Assembly (NCBI GenBank): GCA_027317845.1
Contig: DAHVQK010000052.1
Location: forward strand, 1 to 33,498
Direction: 5' to 3'
Length of the DNA: 33,498 bases
Source: Gammaproteobacteria bacterium
Lineage (GTDB): Bacteria; Pseudomonadota; Gammaproteobacteria; Steroidobacterales; Steroidobacteraceae
The notes beneath the pieces are model-generated. The model was not told the origin of the DNA and made no database searches. It saw only the letters and a program-made list of their open reading frames with translations. The translations under genes and the position numbers were made by a program. Positions 1 through 9,235 of this stretch are shown one piece after another; positions within the stretch are counted from its first letter, which is position 1; each line of letters opens with the position of its first letter.

Positions 1-80
1 AGCAGCACCAGGTGCAGGAATTTGCGCAGTCCATCGAGGCCGCGCCAGATCCAGTGCAGAACCGTCTTGATTTTGCCCAT
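1..80 (-). CDS. sppA: Signal peptide peptidase SppA (protease IV), N-terminal fragment running off the window
   Basis: Minus-strand translation from ATG at 80: MGKIKTVLHWIWRGLDGLRKFLHLVLL, resembling the SppA N-terminal amphipathic/TM start; only 27 codons visible. Confidence 0.45.
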   Translation of the reverse strand, partial: MGKIKTVLHWIWRGLDGLRKFLHLVL

Positions 81-219
81 CGCTCAGTGAATCTCCATAG
101 ACGGGGTTCGCGCCGCGCAAGTCACATCGAGGTGATCACGCTCGGCGCACAGGGCGGGCCGCGATCCAGCGGCGGGCGCCCGGCGAGAGCGCCCAGGGAC
201 GGATGCGCGGCGCGCGGCG

Positions 220-239
220 CTCGCCCCCGCGGGGGCGAG
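220..239. repeat. 20-bp perfect GC palindrome CTCGCCCCCGCGGGGGCGAG, possible hairpin downstream of rplS
   Basis: Direct reading; lies about 70 nt past the rplS stop on the minus strand; no U tract. Confidence 0.5.
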
Positions 240-309
240 TCCCAGCCTCGCACGAGCATCCGGCGCCGGACGCCGATTAAGACTCACGGTGCATCCGCGC
301 CGATCCGCC

Positions 310-654
310 TCAGAGCTTCTCTTCGATTCTCGCCGCCTTGCCCATGCGGTCGCGCAGGTAGTAGAGCTTGGCGCGACGCACATTGCCACGGCGCTTGACC
401 GTGATGTCGCTGATCGCGGGGCTGTAGGTCTGGAACACGCGCTCCACACCCTCGCCGTGCGACATTTTGCGCACCGTGAACGAGGAGTTGAGGCCGCGGT
501 TGCTGCGCGCGATCACCACACCCTCGTAGGCCTGGATGCGCTCGCGGTCGCCTTCGACCACCTTCACCTGCACGACCACGGTGTCACCGGGCTTGAAGTC
601 CGGCACTTCGCGGGTCATGCGCTCTTTCTCGAGTTGTTGAACGATGTTGCTCAT
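310..654 (-). CDS. rplS: 50S ribosomal protein L19
   Basis: [35 protein letters not shown]...[22 protein letters not shown]; canonical L19. Confidence 0.98.
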   Translation of the reverse strand: MSNIVQQLEKERMTREVPDFKPGDTVVVQVKVVEGDRERIQAYEGVVIARSNRGLNSSFTVRKMSHGEGVERVFQTYSPAISDITVKRRGNVRRAKLYYLRDRMGKAARIEEKL

Positions 655-1418
655 GTTTTTGATCCTCGATCTGCGCTTCGCGCCGCTTCGGCGGCGAGAA
701 ACTCATTCAGTAAACGCTGCGCCTCGGGCGATGCCCGCCTCGAGAGCAGCAGATCCGGCCGCCGCCGCCAGGTGCGCGCGAGCGCCTCGCCGAGCCGCCA
801 GCGCGCGATGTCGGCGTGATTGCCCGACAACAACACAGGCGGCACGGGCCGCCCCTCGAACACCTCCGGGCGCGTGTAGTGCGGCCAGTCGAGGAGCCCT
901 TGCGCGAAGGAATCCTCGCCACTCGATCGCTCATCGCCCAATACCCCGGGCAGAAGCCTCGCCACCGCATCGATCACGGTGAGCGCCGGCAGCTCTCCGC
1001 CCGAGAGCACATAATCCCCGACCGACAGCTCCCGGTCGATCCCGAGCTCGATGATTCTCTCATCGAGCCCCTCGTAGCGTCCCGCCACGAGCAGCATTCC
1101 CGGCAGTCCGGCCAGCTCGCGCGCCACCTCCTGGGTGAAGCGCTCGCCCTGGGCCGACAGACAGATCCGCGGGCTGCCCGCGGGAAGCCTCGCGTGCGCC
1201 GCCCGGATCGCCGCAAGCATGGGCTCGGGCTTGAGCACCATGCCCGGTCCCCCACCGTAGGGCCGATCATCGACCGTACGATGCGCATCCTCCGTGTGAT
1301 CCCGCGGGTCCTCGGTACCGACCGCGAGGCCACCGCGCGTCAGCGCCCGGCCCACGACTCCGAAGCGCAATGCCCCGGTGATCATCTCCGGGAACAGCGT
1401 GACCACTTCAATCTTCAT
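651..1418 (-). CDS. trmD: tRNA (guanine(37)-N1)-methyltransferase
   Basis: [25 protein letters not shown]..., [37 protein letters not shown] motifs; ATGA overlap with rplS. Confidence 0.97.
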   Translation of the reverse strand: MKIEVVTLFPEMITGALRFGVVGRALTRGGLAVGTEDPRDHTEDAHRTVDDRPYGGGPGMVLKPEPMLAAIRAAHARLPAGSPRICLSAQGERFTQEVARELAGLPGMLLVAGRYEGLDERIIELGIDRELSVGDYVLSGGELPALTVIDAVARLLPGVLGDERSSGEDSFAQGLLDWPHYTRPEVFEGRPVPPVLLSGNHADIARWRLGEALARTWRRRPDLLLSRRASPEAQRLLNEFLAAEAARSADRGSKT

Positions 1419-1425
1419 GGGAGCC

Positions 1426-1953
1426 CTATTCCAGCTCCACCGGCCAATCCACCAGGATCCGGCCGGCCGTGAGATCCACCCGCAGCAGGTGGGAGGGATC
1501 GGCCAGCACCCAGTGCTCCCTGTTCTGACCCTCGCCCTGGCTCTCCTCGACCACCATCACCGCGCCCGCGGGCGCATCGACGAAATAGACCACCTCACCG
1601 AGCAACCGGTCCTCGGTGTTGTGCACCGTCAGCCCGATCAGATCCGCGCGGTAGTACTCGTGCTCGCGGGCCTCGGGCAGCGACTCGCGCTCGACCTCGA
1701 CCGAAACTCCCGTCAAACCCGCCGCCGCGTCACGGTCCTCGATGCCCTCGAGCCGCGCAACCAAGCGCGCGCCGTGCGTGCGCCCCTCGATCAGACGCCG
1801 ACGCCCCAGGGGCGCACCCGCCCGGCTCAACTCCCACTCGGAGTAGGTCAGGAGCGCCTCGGGCGGATCGGTGTAGGAAGACACATGGACCCATCCGTTC
1901 AGGCCGAACGGCGCCCCGATGCGGCCGAGCTCGACCCTGCGGGAGGCACCCAT
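1426..1953 (-). CDS. rimM: Ribosome maturation factor RimM
   Basis: VELGRIGAPFGLNGWVHVSSYTDPPE... and ...RILVDWPVELE; operon context rpsP-rimM-trmD-rplS. Confidence 0.95.
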   Translation of the reverse strand: MGASRRVELGRIGAPFGLNGWVHVSSYTDPPEALLTYSEWELSRAGAPLGRRRLIEGRTHGARLVARLEGIEDRDAAAGLTGVSVEVERESLPEAREHEYYRADLIGLTVHNTEDRLLGEVVYFVDAPAGAVMVVEESQGEGQNREHWVLADPSHLLRVDLTAGRILVDWPVELE

Positions 1954-1973
1954 CGGGGCCCGCCGCGAATCGC

Positions 1974-2228
1974 TCAGGCGCTGGCCTGCTTCCGGTAGGA
2001 GGCCAGGAGCGAGCGCACCCGCTCCGAGGGCTGTGCGCCCTGGCCCACCCAGTAATCGATGCGCGGCAGATCGAGTTTGAGCTTGGTGTCTCCACGGCCC
2101 GCGATGGGGTTGAAGAACCCGACGTTCTCGAGACTGGATCCGCCCTGGCGCTTGCGGCTGTCCGTCACCACGACGTGATAGAAGGGCTGATTACGCGCCC
2201 CGCGCCTGGTCAGGCGAATGGTTACCAT
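1974..2228 (-). CDS. rpsP: 30S ribosomal protein S16
   Basis: MVTIRLTRRGARNQPFYHVVVTDSRKRQGG...; start set at internal Met of the listed ORF. Confidence 0.97.
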   Translation of the reverse strand: MVTIRLTRRGARNQPFYHVVVTDSRKRQGGSSLENVGFFNPIAGRGDTKLKLDLPRIDYWVGQGAQPSERVRSLLASYRKQASA

Positions 2229-2296
2229 AAGTCTTTGTCGCTCTCTTTGCCGGTGCGGGCGCCGCACACAAGGGCGTCCCTCAAAAAAGAGCGCGG

Positions 2297-2325
2297 ATTC
2301 TACGGGCTAATTGCCTTTCCCGAAA
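2297..2325 (-). promoter_or_regulatory. Candidate rpsP operon promoter (-10 TAGAAT followed by GC-rich discriminator CCGCGC; weak -35 TTTCGG at 17-bp spacing)
   Basis: Read on minus strand upstream of rpsP. Confidence 0.35.
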
Positions 2326-2343
2326 GGGGTTTTGCACAATTTT

Positions 2344-3702
2344 TCACCCCGGCAGCCCCGGCGGCAGGCCACCTTTGAGGGCGCTCAGGATCTGGCGCAT
2401 CCGTCCGCCCTTCATCTGCTTCATCATTCGCTGCATTTGCAGGAACTGCTTCATCAGCCGGTTCACGTCCTGCACCTGCACGCCCGCCCCCCGGGCGATG
2501 CGCCGGCGGCGCGAACCGTCGATGATGCCGGGCGTACGCCGCTCACGCGGGGTCATGGAATTGATGATGGCGATCTGGCGGCGCACGTCCCGATCCCCCT
2601 GCTCGGCCGAGACGGCCGCCTTCTGCACTGCGGCGGTGGGAAGCTTGTCCATGAGCGAGGCCAGGCCACCCATCTTCTGCACCTGCTCGAGCTGGCTCTT
2701 GAGATCCCCCAGGTCGAAGCCCTTGCCCTTGACGACCTTGCGCGCCAGGCGCTCGGCCTCCTCCCGGTCCACCTGGCGATGAACCTGCTCGACAAGGCTC
2801 ACCACATCGCCCATGCCGAGGATGCGTGAGGCCATCCGCTCGGGATCGAAGGGAGTCAGTGCCTCGGTCTTCTCACCGGTTCCGAGGAAAACGATGGGCT
2901 TGCCGGTGATCTGGCGCACCGAGAGCGCGGCGCCGCCGCGCGCATCGCCGTCCGCCTTGGTGAGGATGATGCCGGTGAGCTCGAGCGTCGAGCCGAAGGC
3001 CCGCGCCGCATTGACGGCATCCTGGCCCGCCATGGCATCGACGACGAACAGGCTCTCGGCCGGATCGACCGCCTGGTCGATCCGGCGCACCTCCTCCATC
3101 AGCGCCTCATCGACGTGCAGTCGTCCCGCGGTATCCACGATGAGCACATCGAAGACACCGCGCTTCGCCTGCTCCAGGGCGCTGCGGGCTATGTCCGCAG
3201 GTGCCGCGGCGGGGTCCGCAGGCAAGTAGTGGGCCTGCACCTGGCCCGCCAGACGCTCGAGCTGGAGCATGGCGGCTGGTCGGCGCACGTCGGTGCTCAC
3301 CAGCGCCACCCGCTTGCGCTGGCGCTCGATGAGCCAGCGCGCGAGCTTCGCCGCGGTCGTGGTCTTGCCCGCGCCCTGCAGTCCCGCGAGCAGCACTACC
3401 ACCGGGGGCTGCGCCCGCAGGGCAAAGCCCTCCCCGGCTCCCCCCATGAGCTCCACGAGCTCGCGGTGCAGGATGCCGATGAAGGCCTGGCCCGGGGTGA
3501 GGCTCTGGGCCACCTCCGCCCCCAGCGCCTTCTGCTTGACGGCCTCGATGAAAGCCTTGACCACCGGCAGGGCCACATCCGCCTCGAGCAGCGCCACGCG
3601 CACCTCGCGCAGCGCCTCGCTGATGTTTTCCTCGGTAATCCGCCCCCGGCCCCGCAGGGCCTCGATGGTGCGGGAAAGTCGCTGAGTCAGGGTGTCGAAC
3701 AT
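2344..3702 (-). CDS. ffh: Signal recognition particle protein Ffh
   Basis: MFDTLTQRLSRTIEALRGRGRITEENI..., GLQGAGKTTTAAKLA, DTAGRLHVDEALM, M-domain C-terminus. Confidence 0.97.
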   Translation of the reverse strand: MFDTLTQRLSRTIEALRGRGRITEENISEALREVRVALLEADVALPVVKAFIEAVKQKALGAEVAQSLTPGQAFIGILHRELVELMGGAGEGFALRAQPPVVVLLAGLQGAGKTTTAAKLARWLIERQRKRVALVSTDVRRPAAMLQLERLAGQVQAHYLPADPAAAPADIARSALEQAKRGVFDVLIVDTAGRLHVDEALMEEVRRIDQAVDPAESLFVVDAMAGQDAVNAARAFGSTLELTGIILTKADGDARGGAALSVRQITGKPIVFLGTGEKTEALTPFDPERMASRILGMGDVVSLVEQVHRQVDREEAERLARKVVKGKGFDLGDLKSQLEQVQKMGGLASLMDKLPTAAVQKAAVSAEQGDRDVRRQIAIINSMTPRERRTPGIIDGSRRRRIARGAGVQVQDVNRLMKQFLQMQRMMKQMKGGRMRQILSALKGGLPPGLPG

Positions 3703-3782
3703 GTGACGAATCCAGTCGGGGCCGCCATTATAGGGGCAGAAGTCTGCCCCACAGACCGCTTCCATCCCCAAGGAGAGTCCGC

Positions 3783-5090
3783 TTGGCCGCCTCATCCACC
3801 ACGCTGCTGCTGCTCACCATGCTGCTGCTGCTCATGATCATCGCCTTTTCCTCGGGCACGGAAGTGGCGATGCTCTCGGTCAATCGCTACCGCATCCGCC
3901 ATCGCGCTCAGGCCGGCAACGGCACCGCGCAGCTGCTCGACCGGCTGCTGCGCAAGCCCGAGGAGTGGCTTGGGGCGAACCTGGTCATCGTGGCCGCCGC
4001 CAACGTGTTCGCCTCGGCCATCGCCACCTTGCTCGCCCAGCGCACCGGCTACCGCTACGCCGTCCCGGCCGCGGGCGCCGCGCTCACCGTGATCGTCATC
4101 GTCTTCGGGGAGCTCACCCCGAAGATCTTCGCCACCACCCACCCCGAGCCCGCGGCCCTCGGCTCGGCGCGCATCTACCGCGTGCTCGTCTTTCTCGCCC
4201 GCCCGTTCATCGCGGTGACCAACGCCATGGCCTATGGGCTGCTGCGGCTGTTCGGTGTGGTCAAGCGCGCCCAGGCCGGCCAGTCACTGAACACCGAGGA
4301 GCTGCGCACGGCGGTCGCCGAGGCCGGCCCCATGATCCCGGCGAGACATCGGCAGATGCTGCTGTCCATCCTCGATCTCGGACAAGTCACGGTGAACGAC
4401 ATCATGATCCCCCGCCAGGAGATCTCGGGCGTCGATGTCGCGGAGGGGTGGGATGAGATCCTCGAGCAGCTGCGCCACACCCCCCACACCCGGCTGCCCG
4501 TCTATGACGGGGAACTCGATAATCTGGTGGGTCTTCTGCACATGAAACGCGTGGCGCACGAGCTCGCCCGGGGATCGCTCGACAAGGAGCGCCTCATCGA
4601 AATGGCGCGCGTACGCGAGCCGTACTTCATCCCGGAGGGCACGGCCCTCAACGTTCAGCTGGCCCACTTCCAACGCAACCGCCGGCGGCTCGCTTTCGTG
4701 GTCAACGAGTACGGGGACATCGAGGGGCTGGTGACGCTCGAGGATATCCTCGAGGAGATCGTCGGGGAGTTCACGACCGACCCGGCCACGGTGCTGCACA
4801 AGGACATCCATCAGGAGAGCGCCGGCGTGTTCATCATCAACGCCAGCGCGACCCTGCGCGCGATCAACCGGGCGCTGCAATGGCAGCTGCCGACGGGCGG
4901 GCCGAAGACGCTCAACGGGCTGCTACTCGAGCGGCTCGAGACCATTCCCGCCCCGGGCACCACGCTCAAGGTGGGACCTTATCTGTTCGAGGTCCTGCAG
5001 ATCGCCGACAACACCATCAGGACCGTCCGGGTGCGGGCGCCGGTGCCCGCACCGCAGGCTCAGGGCGTGGCGAAGCTGCAGCAGCATTGA
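3783..5090 (+). CDS. HlyC/CorC (CNNM) family transporter, DUF21 + CBS pair + CorC_HlyC domain
   Basis: N-terminal DUF21 membrane domain (SSGTEVAMLSVNRYRIR), CBS region (MIPRQEISGVD...VVNEYGDIEGLVTLEDILEEIVGEF); TTG start. Confidence 0.88.
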   Translation: MAASSTTLLLLTMLLLLMIIAFSSGTEVAMLSVNRYRIRHRAQAGNGTAQLLDRLLRKPEEWLGANLVIVAAANVFASAIATLLAQRTGYRYAVPAAGAALTVIVIVFGELTPKIFATTHPEPAALGSARIYRVLVFLARPFIAVTNAMAYGLLRLFGVVKRAQAGQSLNTEELRTAVAEAGPMIPARHRQMLLSILDLGQVTVNDIMIPRQEISGVDVAEGWDEILEQLRHTPHTRLPVYDGELDNLVGLLHMKRVAHELARGSLDKERLIEMARVREPYFIPEGTALNVQLAHFQRNRRRLAFVVNEYGDIEGLVTLEDILEEIVGEFTTDPATVLHKDIHQESAGVFIINASATLRAINRALQWQLPTGGPKTLNGLLLERLETIPAPGTTLKVGPYLFEVLQIADNTIRTVRVRAPVPAPQAQGVAKLQQH

Positions 5091-6429
5091 ACACCGCCGC
5101 AAGCGCCTCATCCACGCGCGTGACCGCGATCACGCGGATACCTTCGATGGGCTTGCGTGGGGCGTTCTCACGCGGCACGACGGCGAGCTTGAAGCCCTGC
5201 CGGGCCGCCTCGTTCAGCCGCTCCTCCCCATAGGCCACCGGGCGCACCTCCCCGGTGAGCCCCACCTCGCCGAAGGACACGAGCGAGCCCGGCACCACGT
5301 GATCCTTCAGGCTCGAGGCGAGCGCGATCATCACCGGCAGGTCCCAGGCCGTCTCCTCGATCTGCACCCCACCGACGGCGTTGACGAAAACATCGTGCTC
5401 CTGCAGGGAGAGGGCGGCGTGGCGGTTCAAGACGGCGAGCAACATCGCGAGCCGGTTGGAGTCGAGCCCCTGGGCCACGCGCCGGGGCGCCCCGAAGCGC
5501 ATGCGATCGACCAGTCCCTGCAGTTCGATGAGCAGCGGTCGCCCGCCATCGCGGGTCACCGTGACGATGCTGCCGGCGGCGGGCTCCGCGGAGCGGGCGA
5601 GAAAGATGGCGGAGGGATTGCGCACCTCCTTCAGCCCCGTCTCGGTCATGGCGAAGAAGGCGAGCTCGTTGACCGCCCCGAAGCGGTTCTTGATCGCCCG
5701 CACGATGCGAAAGCGGCTGCCCGCCTCGCTCTCGAAGTAGAGCACCGTGTCGACCAGGTGCTCGAGCACACGGGGGCCGGCGATCGCGCCGTCCTTGGTG
5801 ACGTGACCGATGAGGATGACCGCGGTGGTGCTGGATTTGGCGAACCGCACCAGCTGGGCCGTGCACTCGCGCAGCTGCGAGACCGCTCCGGCACTCGATT
5901 CCACCTCGCCCGAGCGCACGGTCTGGATCGAATCGATCACCAGAAGCACCACCTTGCGCTCGCTGCTGCGCTCGAGCACCGACTGCAGATGGGTCTCGGA
6001 GAGCACCTCGACCGCGCTTGCCGCAAGCCCGAGCCGACGCGCCCGCAGTGCCACCTGGGAGGCCGATTCCTCGCCGCTCGCATAGAGCACCGGCCGCCCG
6101 GCACCGGCCACGTGGGCGGCCACCTGCAGCAGCAAAGTGGACTTGCCGATACCCGGGTCTCCGCCGAGCAAGGTCACCGACCCCGGGACGATCCCCCCGC
6201 CCAACACCCGGTCGAGCTCGGCCTGCCCGCTCAGGGCGCGCGAGAGCTCCTCCGACGGGGCATCGAGCGAAACAGGCGCGGCAGAGGCGACCCTGAGCGC
6301 GCCAGCCCCCCGTGGCGCCTCGCGCCGCTCGAGGACATTCCATTGCCCGCACGCGGGGCACTGGCCCTGCCATTTCAGGGTCTCCCCGCCGCAGGCGCTG
6401 CAGACGAATAGGGTGCTCGGACGGGCCAT
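5017..6429 (-). CDS. radA: DNA repair protein RadA (Sms)
   Basis: Zn finger CSACGGETLKWQGQCPACGQWN, Walker A GGDPGIGKSTLLLQ, KNRFG motif, Lon-like C-terminal domain. Confidence 0.97.
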   Translation of the reverse strand: MARPSTLFVCSACGGETLKWQGQCPACGQWNVLERREAPRGAGALRVASAAPVSLDAPSEELSRALSGQAELDRVLGGGIVPGSVTLLGGDPGIGKSTLLLQVAAHVAGAGRPVLYASGEESASQVALRARRLGLAASAVEVLSETHLQSVLERSSERKVVLLVIDSIQTVRSGEVESSAGAVSQLRECTAQLVRFAKSSTTAVILIGHVTKDGAIAGPRVLEHLVDTVLYFESEAGSRFRIVRAIKNRFGAVNELAFFAMTETGLKEVRNPSAIFLARSAEPAAGSIVTVTRDGGRPLLIELQGLVDRMRFGAPRRVAQGLDSNRLAMLLAVLNRHAALSLQEHDVFVNAVGGVQIEETAWDLPVMIALASSLKDHVVPGSLVSFGEVGLTGEVRPVAYGEERLNEAARQGFKLAVVPRENAPRKPIEGIRVIAVTRVDEALAAVFNAAAASPRPEPAVRAPAPAPGRS

Positions 6430-6614
6430 GGATGTACCGGGAAGTCTTCCCTCGGGGTGATCGGGTGCTAGGATGCCCCGCGGCAGCAGGCGAGACCCGG
6501 CTTTTGTGACCGGGTACTCAGACTCGACCGCACGCAATGCTAGCTTATCCGGCTGGAAAGGTAGCGATGCGCATTACGACAACCGATGACCCCAGAGGAC
6601 CCTGAGGCCGCAGC

Positions 6615-7439
6615 ATGAGCCTCAAAAACAAGCTGCGCGTCGTCGGCTTGACCGACACCGGCAAGGTGCGCGAGCACAACGAGGACACCATCTCCGGAGA
6701 TGCGGAGACGGGCCTGCTCGTGCTCGCCGACGGCATGGGCGGGTACAAGGCCGGCGAGGTGGCGAGCGGACTTGCCGTCAAGACCATCGTCGGCCTGGTG
6801 CGCGAGCAGATGCAGGTCGAGGACATGACCGCCTCCGACAGCGGCTCGGGATTGTCCCGGGCGAGCATCATCCTGCGGGACGCCATCCAGCGGGCCAACA
6901 AGATCATCTACCAGACCGCGCGCAGCCAGCCGCAGTGCGAGGGCATGGGCACGACGGTCGTGGCGGCCCTGTTCTTCGACAACAGGGTGACCATCGCCCA
7001 CGTCGGCGATTCGCGCCTGTATCGGGCGCGCGGCGAGAAGTTCGAGCGTGTCACCATGGACCACTCGCTTCTGCAGGAGCTCGTCGACCGCGGCCTGTAC
7101 TCCGCCGAGGAGGCCCAGCGGGCCGCGAACAAGAACTACGTCACGCGCGCGCTCGGTGTCGAGCCGAGCGTCGAGGTGGAGATCCGGGAGATCCCCGCGC
7201 ACAAGGGCGAGGTCTACATGCTCTGCTCCGACGGGCTCTCCGACATGGTCGAGGACGAGGACATTCATTTAACGATAACCACGTTTGGTGCTAATCTCGA
7301 TCATGTCGCCAGACAATTGATCCAGCTGGCCAATGACAACGGGGGCCGGGACAACATCTCGGTGGTGATGGCGCACGTACTCGATGCCTTCCCGGCGCGC
7401 CGGCGTGTGCTCGACAGAATACTAAACTGGTTCAACTAA
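6615..7439 (+). CDS. PP2C-family Ser/Thr protein phosphatase
   Basis: DTGKVREHNEDT, LADGMGGYKAGEVAS, GMGTTVVAALF, VGDSRLYRAR, CSDGLSDMV, GGRDNISVVM. Confidence 0.93.
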   Translation: MSLKNKLRVVGLTDTGKVREHNEDTISGDAETGLLVLADGMGGYKAGEVASGLAVKTIVGLVREQMQVEDMTASDSGSGLSRASIILRDAIQRANKIIYQTARSQPQCEGMGTTVVAALFFDNRVTIAHVGDSRLYRARGEKFERVTMDHSLLQELVDRGLYSAEEAQRAANKNYVTRALGVEPSVEVEIREIPAHKGEVYMLCSDGLSDMVEDEDIHLTITTFGANLDHVARQLIQLANDNGGRDNISVVMAHVLDAFPARRRVLDRILNWFN

Positions 7440-7463
7440 CGCCGGGAATGGGGAGAAAATCAC

Positions 7464-8165
7464 ATGGCGAGGTTGATCTTGAGCCTGGACGGCCAGATGA
7501 TGGCGGAATACAACATGAACAAGGAGCGTTACACCGTTGGGCGGCTGCCAGACAACGACATCCGCATCGACAACGCGGCGGTGAGCGGCCATCACTCCCT
7601 CATCATCAACATCCTCAATGACTCGTTCCTCGAAGACCTCAACAGCACCAACGGGACCTACGTCAACGGCAAGCTCATCAAGAAGCACGCGCTGCAGCAC
7701 GGCGATGTGATCACCGTCGGCCACCACCAGCTGCGCTTCATGGAGGACGATGAGCAGCAGGATGAGTTCGAGAAGACGATGGTGATCCAGCCTTCGGCCC
7801 GGCCGGTGGAGGCGTTGCGCGCGGTGACCGAGCGAGCCGCGCCGGCCGCGACGCCGCCGAGCGCGCGGGCCGGGCGGGCGGGCGGGGCACCGAAGAGCGC
7901 GAAGCTCCAGGTGCTCTCCGGGGCCTTCGCCGGACGCGAGCTCGAACTCACCAAGGCCCTGACGACACTCGGACGCCCCGGCGTGCAGGTCGCGGCCATC
8001 ACGCGGCGCGCGGAAGGCTTCTACATCGTGCTGGTCGACAATGGGTCCGGCGGCAACTCCCCGCTCCTCAACGGCATGCCGATCGGCAATCAGGCCGCGC
8101 CGCTGCGCGACAACGACGTGATCCAGCTGGCCGGGGTGAAGATGGGATTTTTCCTCAACGGTTAG
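7464..8165 (+). CDS. FHA-domain protein with a canonical N-terminal FHA and a second FHA-like C-terminal region
   Basis: YTVGRLPDNDIRIDNAAVSGHHSLI...LNSTNGTYVNGKLIKKHALQHGDVITVG; second copy LTTLGRPGVQVAAITRRAEGFYIV...SPLLNGMPIG...LRDNDVIQLAG. Confidence 0.88.
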   Translation: MARLILSLDGQMMAEYNMNKERYTVGRLPDNDIRIDNAAVSGHHSLIINILNDSFLEDLNSTNGTYVNGKLIKKHALQHGDVITVGHHQLRFMEDDEQQDEFEKTMVIQPSARPVEALRAVTERAAPAATPPSARAGRAGGAPKSAKLQVLSGAFAGRELELTKALTTLGRPGVQVAAITRRAEGFYIVLVDNGSGGNSPLLNGMPIGNQAAPLRDNDVIQLAGVKMGFFLNG

Positions 8166-9235
8166 CGCAGCTCGAGCGGCACCCGCTGGCTCACCCCGCA
8201 CAGCAGCTCGAAGGGGATGGTGCCCGCCCAGCGGGCGACCTCCTCCACCGGCAGATCCTCGCCCCAGAGCACCACGGGCGTGCCCGCCCGCACCTCGCCG
8301 AGGTCGGTCACATCGAGGGCGATCATATCCATGGACACCCGTCCGCACAGCGGCGCGCGCTGGCCGTCCACCAGGACCGGAGTGCCGTTCGGCAGCCCCC
8401 TCGGCAGCCCATCGCCGTAGCCCGCCGCCGCGATGGCGATGCGTGAGTCGCGCTCCGCCTGCCAGGAGGCGCCGTAACCAACCGTTTCCCCGCGCGGCAC
8501 GCGCCGCACGGCGATCACCGAGGTCTTCAGAAGCATCACCGGGCGCACGCCCAGGTCCTCGCCCGTGCGATCCGCAAACGGCGACGCACCGTACAATGCG
8601 AGTCCCGGTCGGGCCCACTCGCCCCCGACGGGAGTCTCGCCGAACACGCCCGCCGAATTCGCGATGCTGGTGGCGTAGCGAAGGCCCCGGGTGGCTTCCC
8701 GGAACCGCTCGAGCTGTCTGCGCGTCATCTCGGGGGAATCATCCGCCCGCGCAAGATGCGTCATGAGGCGGATCTCGAGCGGCGGCGGCGCCAGGCACTC
8801 GAGCCGACTCAGCGCCTCGCGGAACTCCTCCGGACGGAAGCCGAGCCGGTTCATGCCGGTGTCGATCTTGACCCAGAGGACGAAGCGGTGCGCCCCTGAG
8901 TCGCGCGCGAGAATCTCCACCTGCAGCGCATCATGCACCACCAGATCGAGCCGGTGGTGCGCCGCCTCGCGCAGCTGCTCCGCGCAGAACACCCCCTCGA
9001 GCAGCACGATGGGGCGGCTCACGCCGTGCTCGCGCAGCTTCACCCCCTCCTCGAGCCTTGCGACCGCGAAGGCATCCGCATTCGGCAGCGCGAGGGCGGT
9101 CTGCACGAGGCCGTGGCCGTAGGCGTTGGCTTTCACCACCGCCATGACCTTCGCGCCGTGCGCGCGCTGGCGGATGATCTCAAGATTGTGCCGCAGCGCC
9201 TCGGTGTCGATGACGGCGCGGATCAGGCGGCTCAT
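8162..9235 (-). CDS. alr: Alanine racemase
   Basis: VIDTEALRHNLEIIRQRAHGAKVMAVVKANAYGHG (PLP Lys), VGYGASWQAERDSRIA, CGRVSMDMIALDVTD. Confidence 0.96.
   Translation of the reverse strand: MSRLIRAVIDTEALRHNLEIIRQRAHGAKVMAVVKANAYGHGLVQTALALPNADAFAVARLEEGVKLREHGVSRPIVLLEGVFCAEQLREAAHHRLDLVVHDALQVEILARDSGAHRFVLWVKIDTGMNRLGFRPEEFREALSRLECLAPPPLEIRLMTHLARADDSPEMTRRQLERFREATRGLRYATSIANSAGVFGETPVGGEWARPGLALYGASPFADRTGEDLGVRPVMLLKTSVIAVRRVPRGETVGYGASWQAERDSRIAIAAAGYGDGLPRGLPNGTPVLVDGQRAPLCGRVSMDMIALDVTDLGEVRAGTPVVLWGEDLPVEEVARWAGTIPFELLCGVSQRVPLELR

Noticed and set aside
3783-3840. CTG-rich repeats at the corC-like gene start as a possible phase-variable tract
   Set aside because: They encode a leucine-rich first TM helix; units are interrupted and in frame, with no long homogeneous tract.
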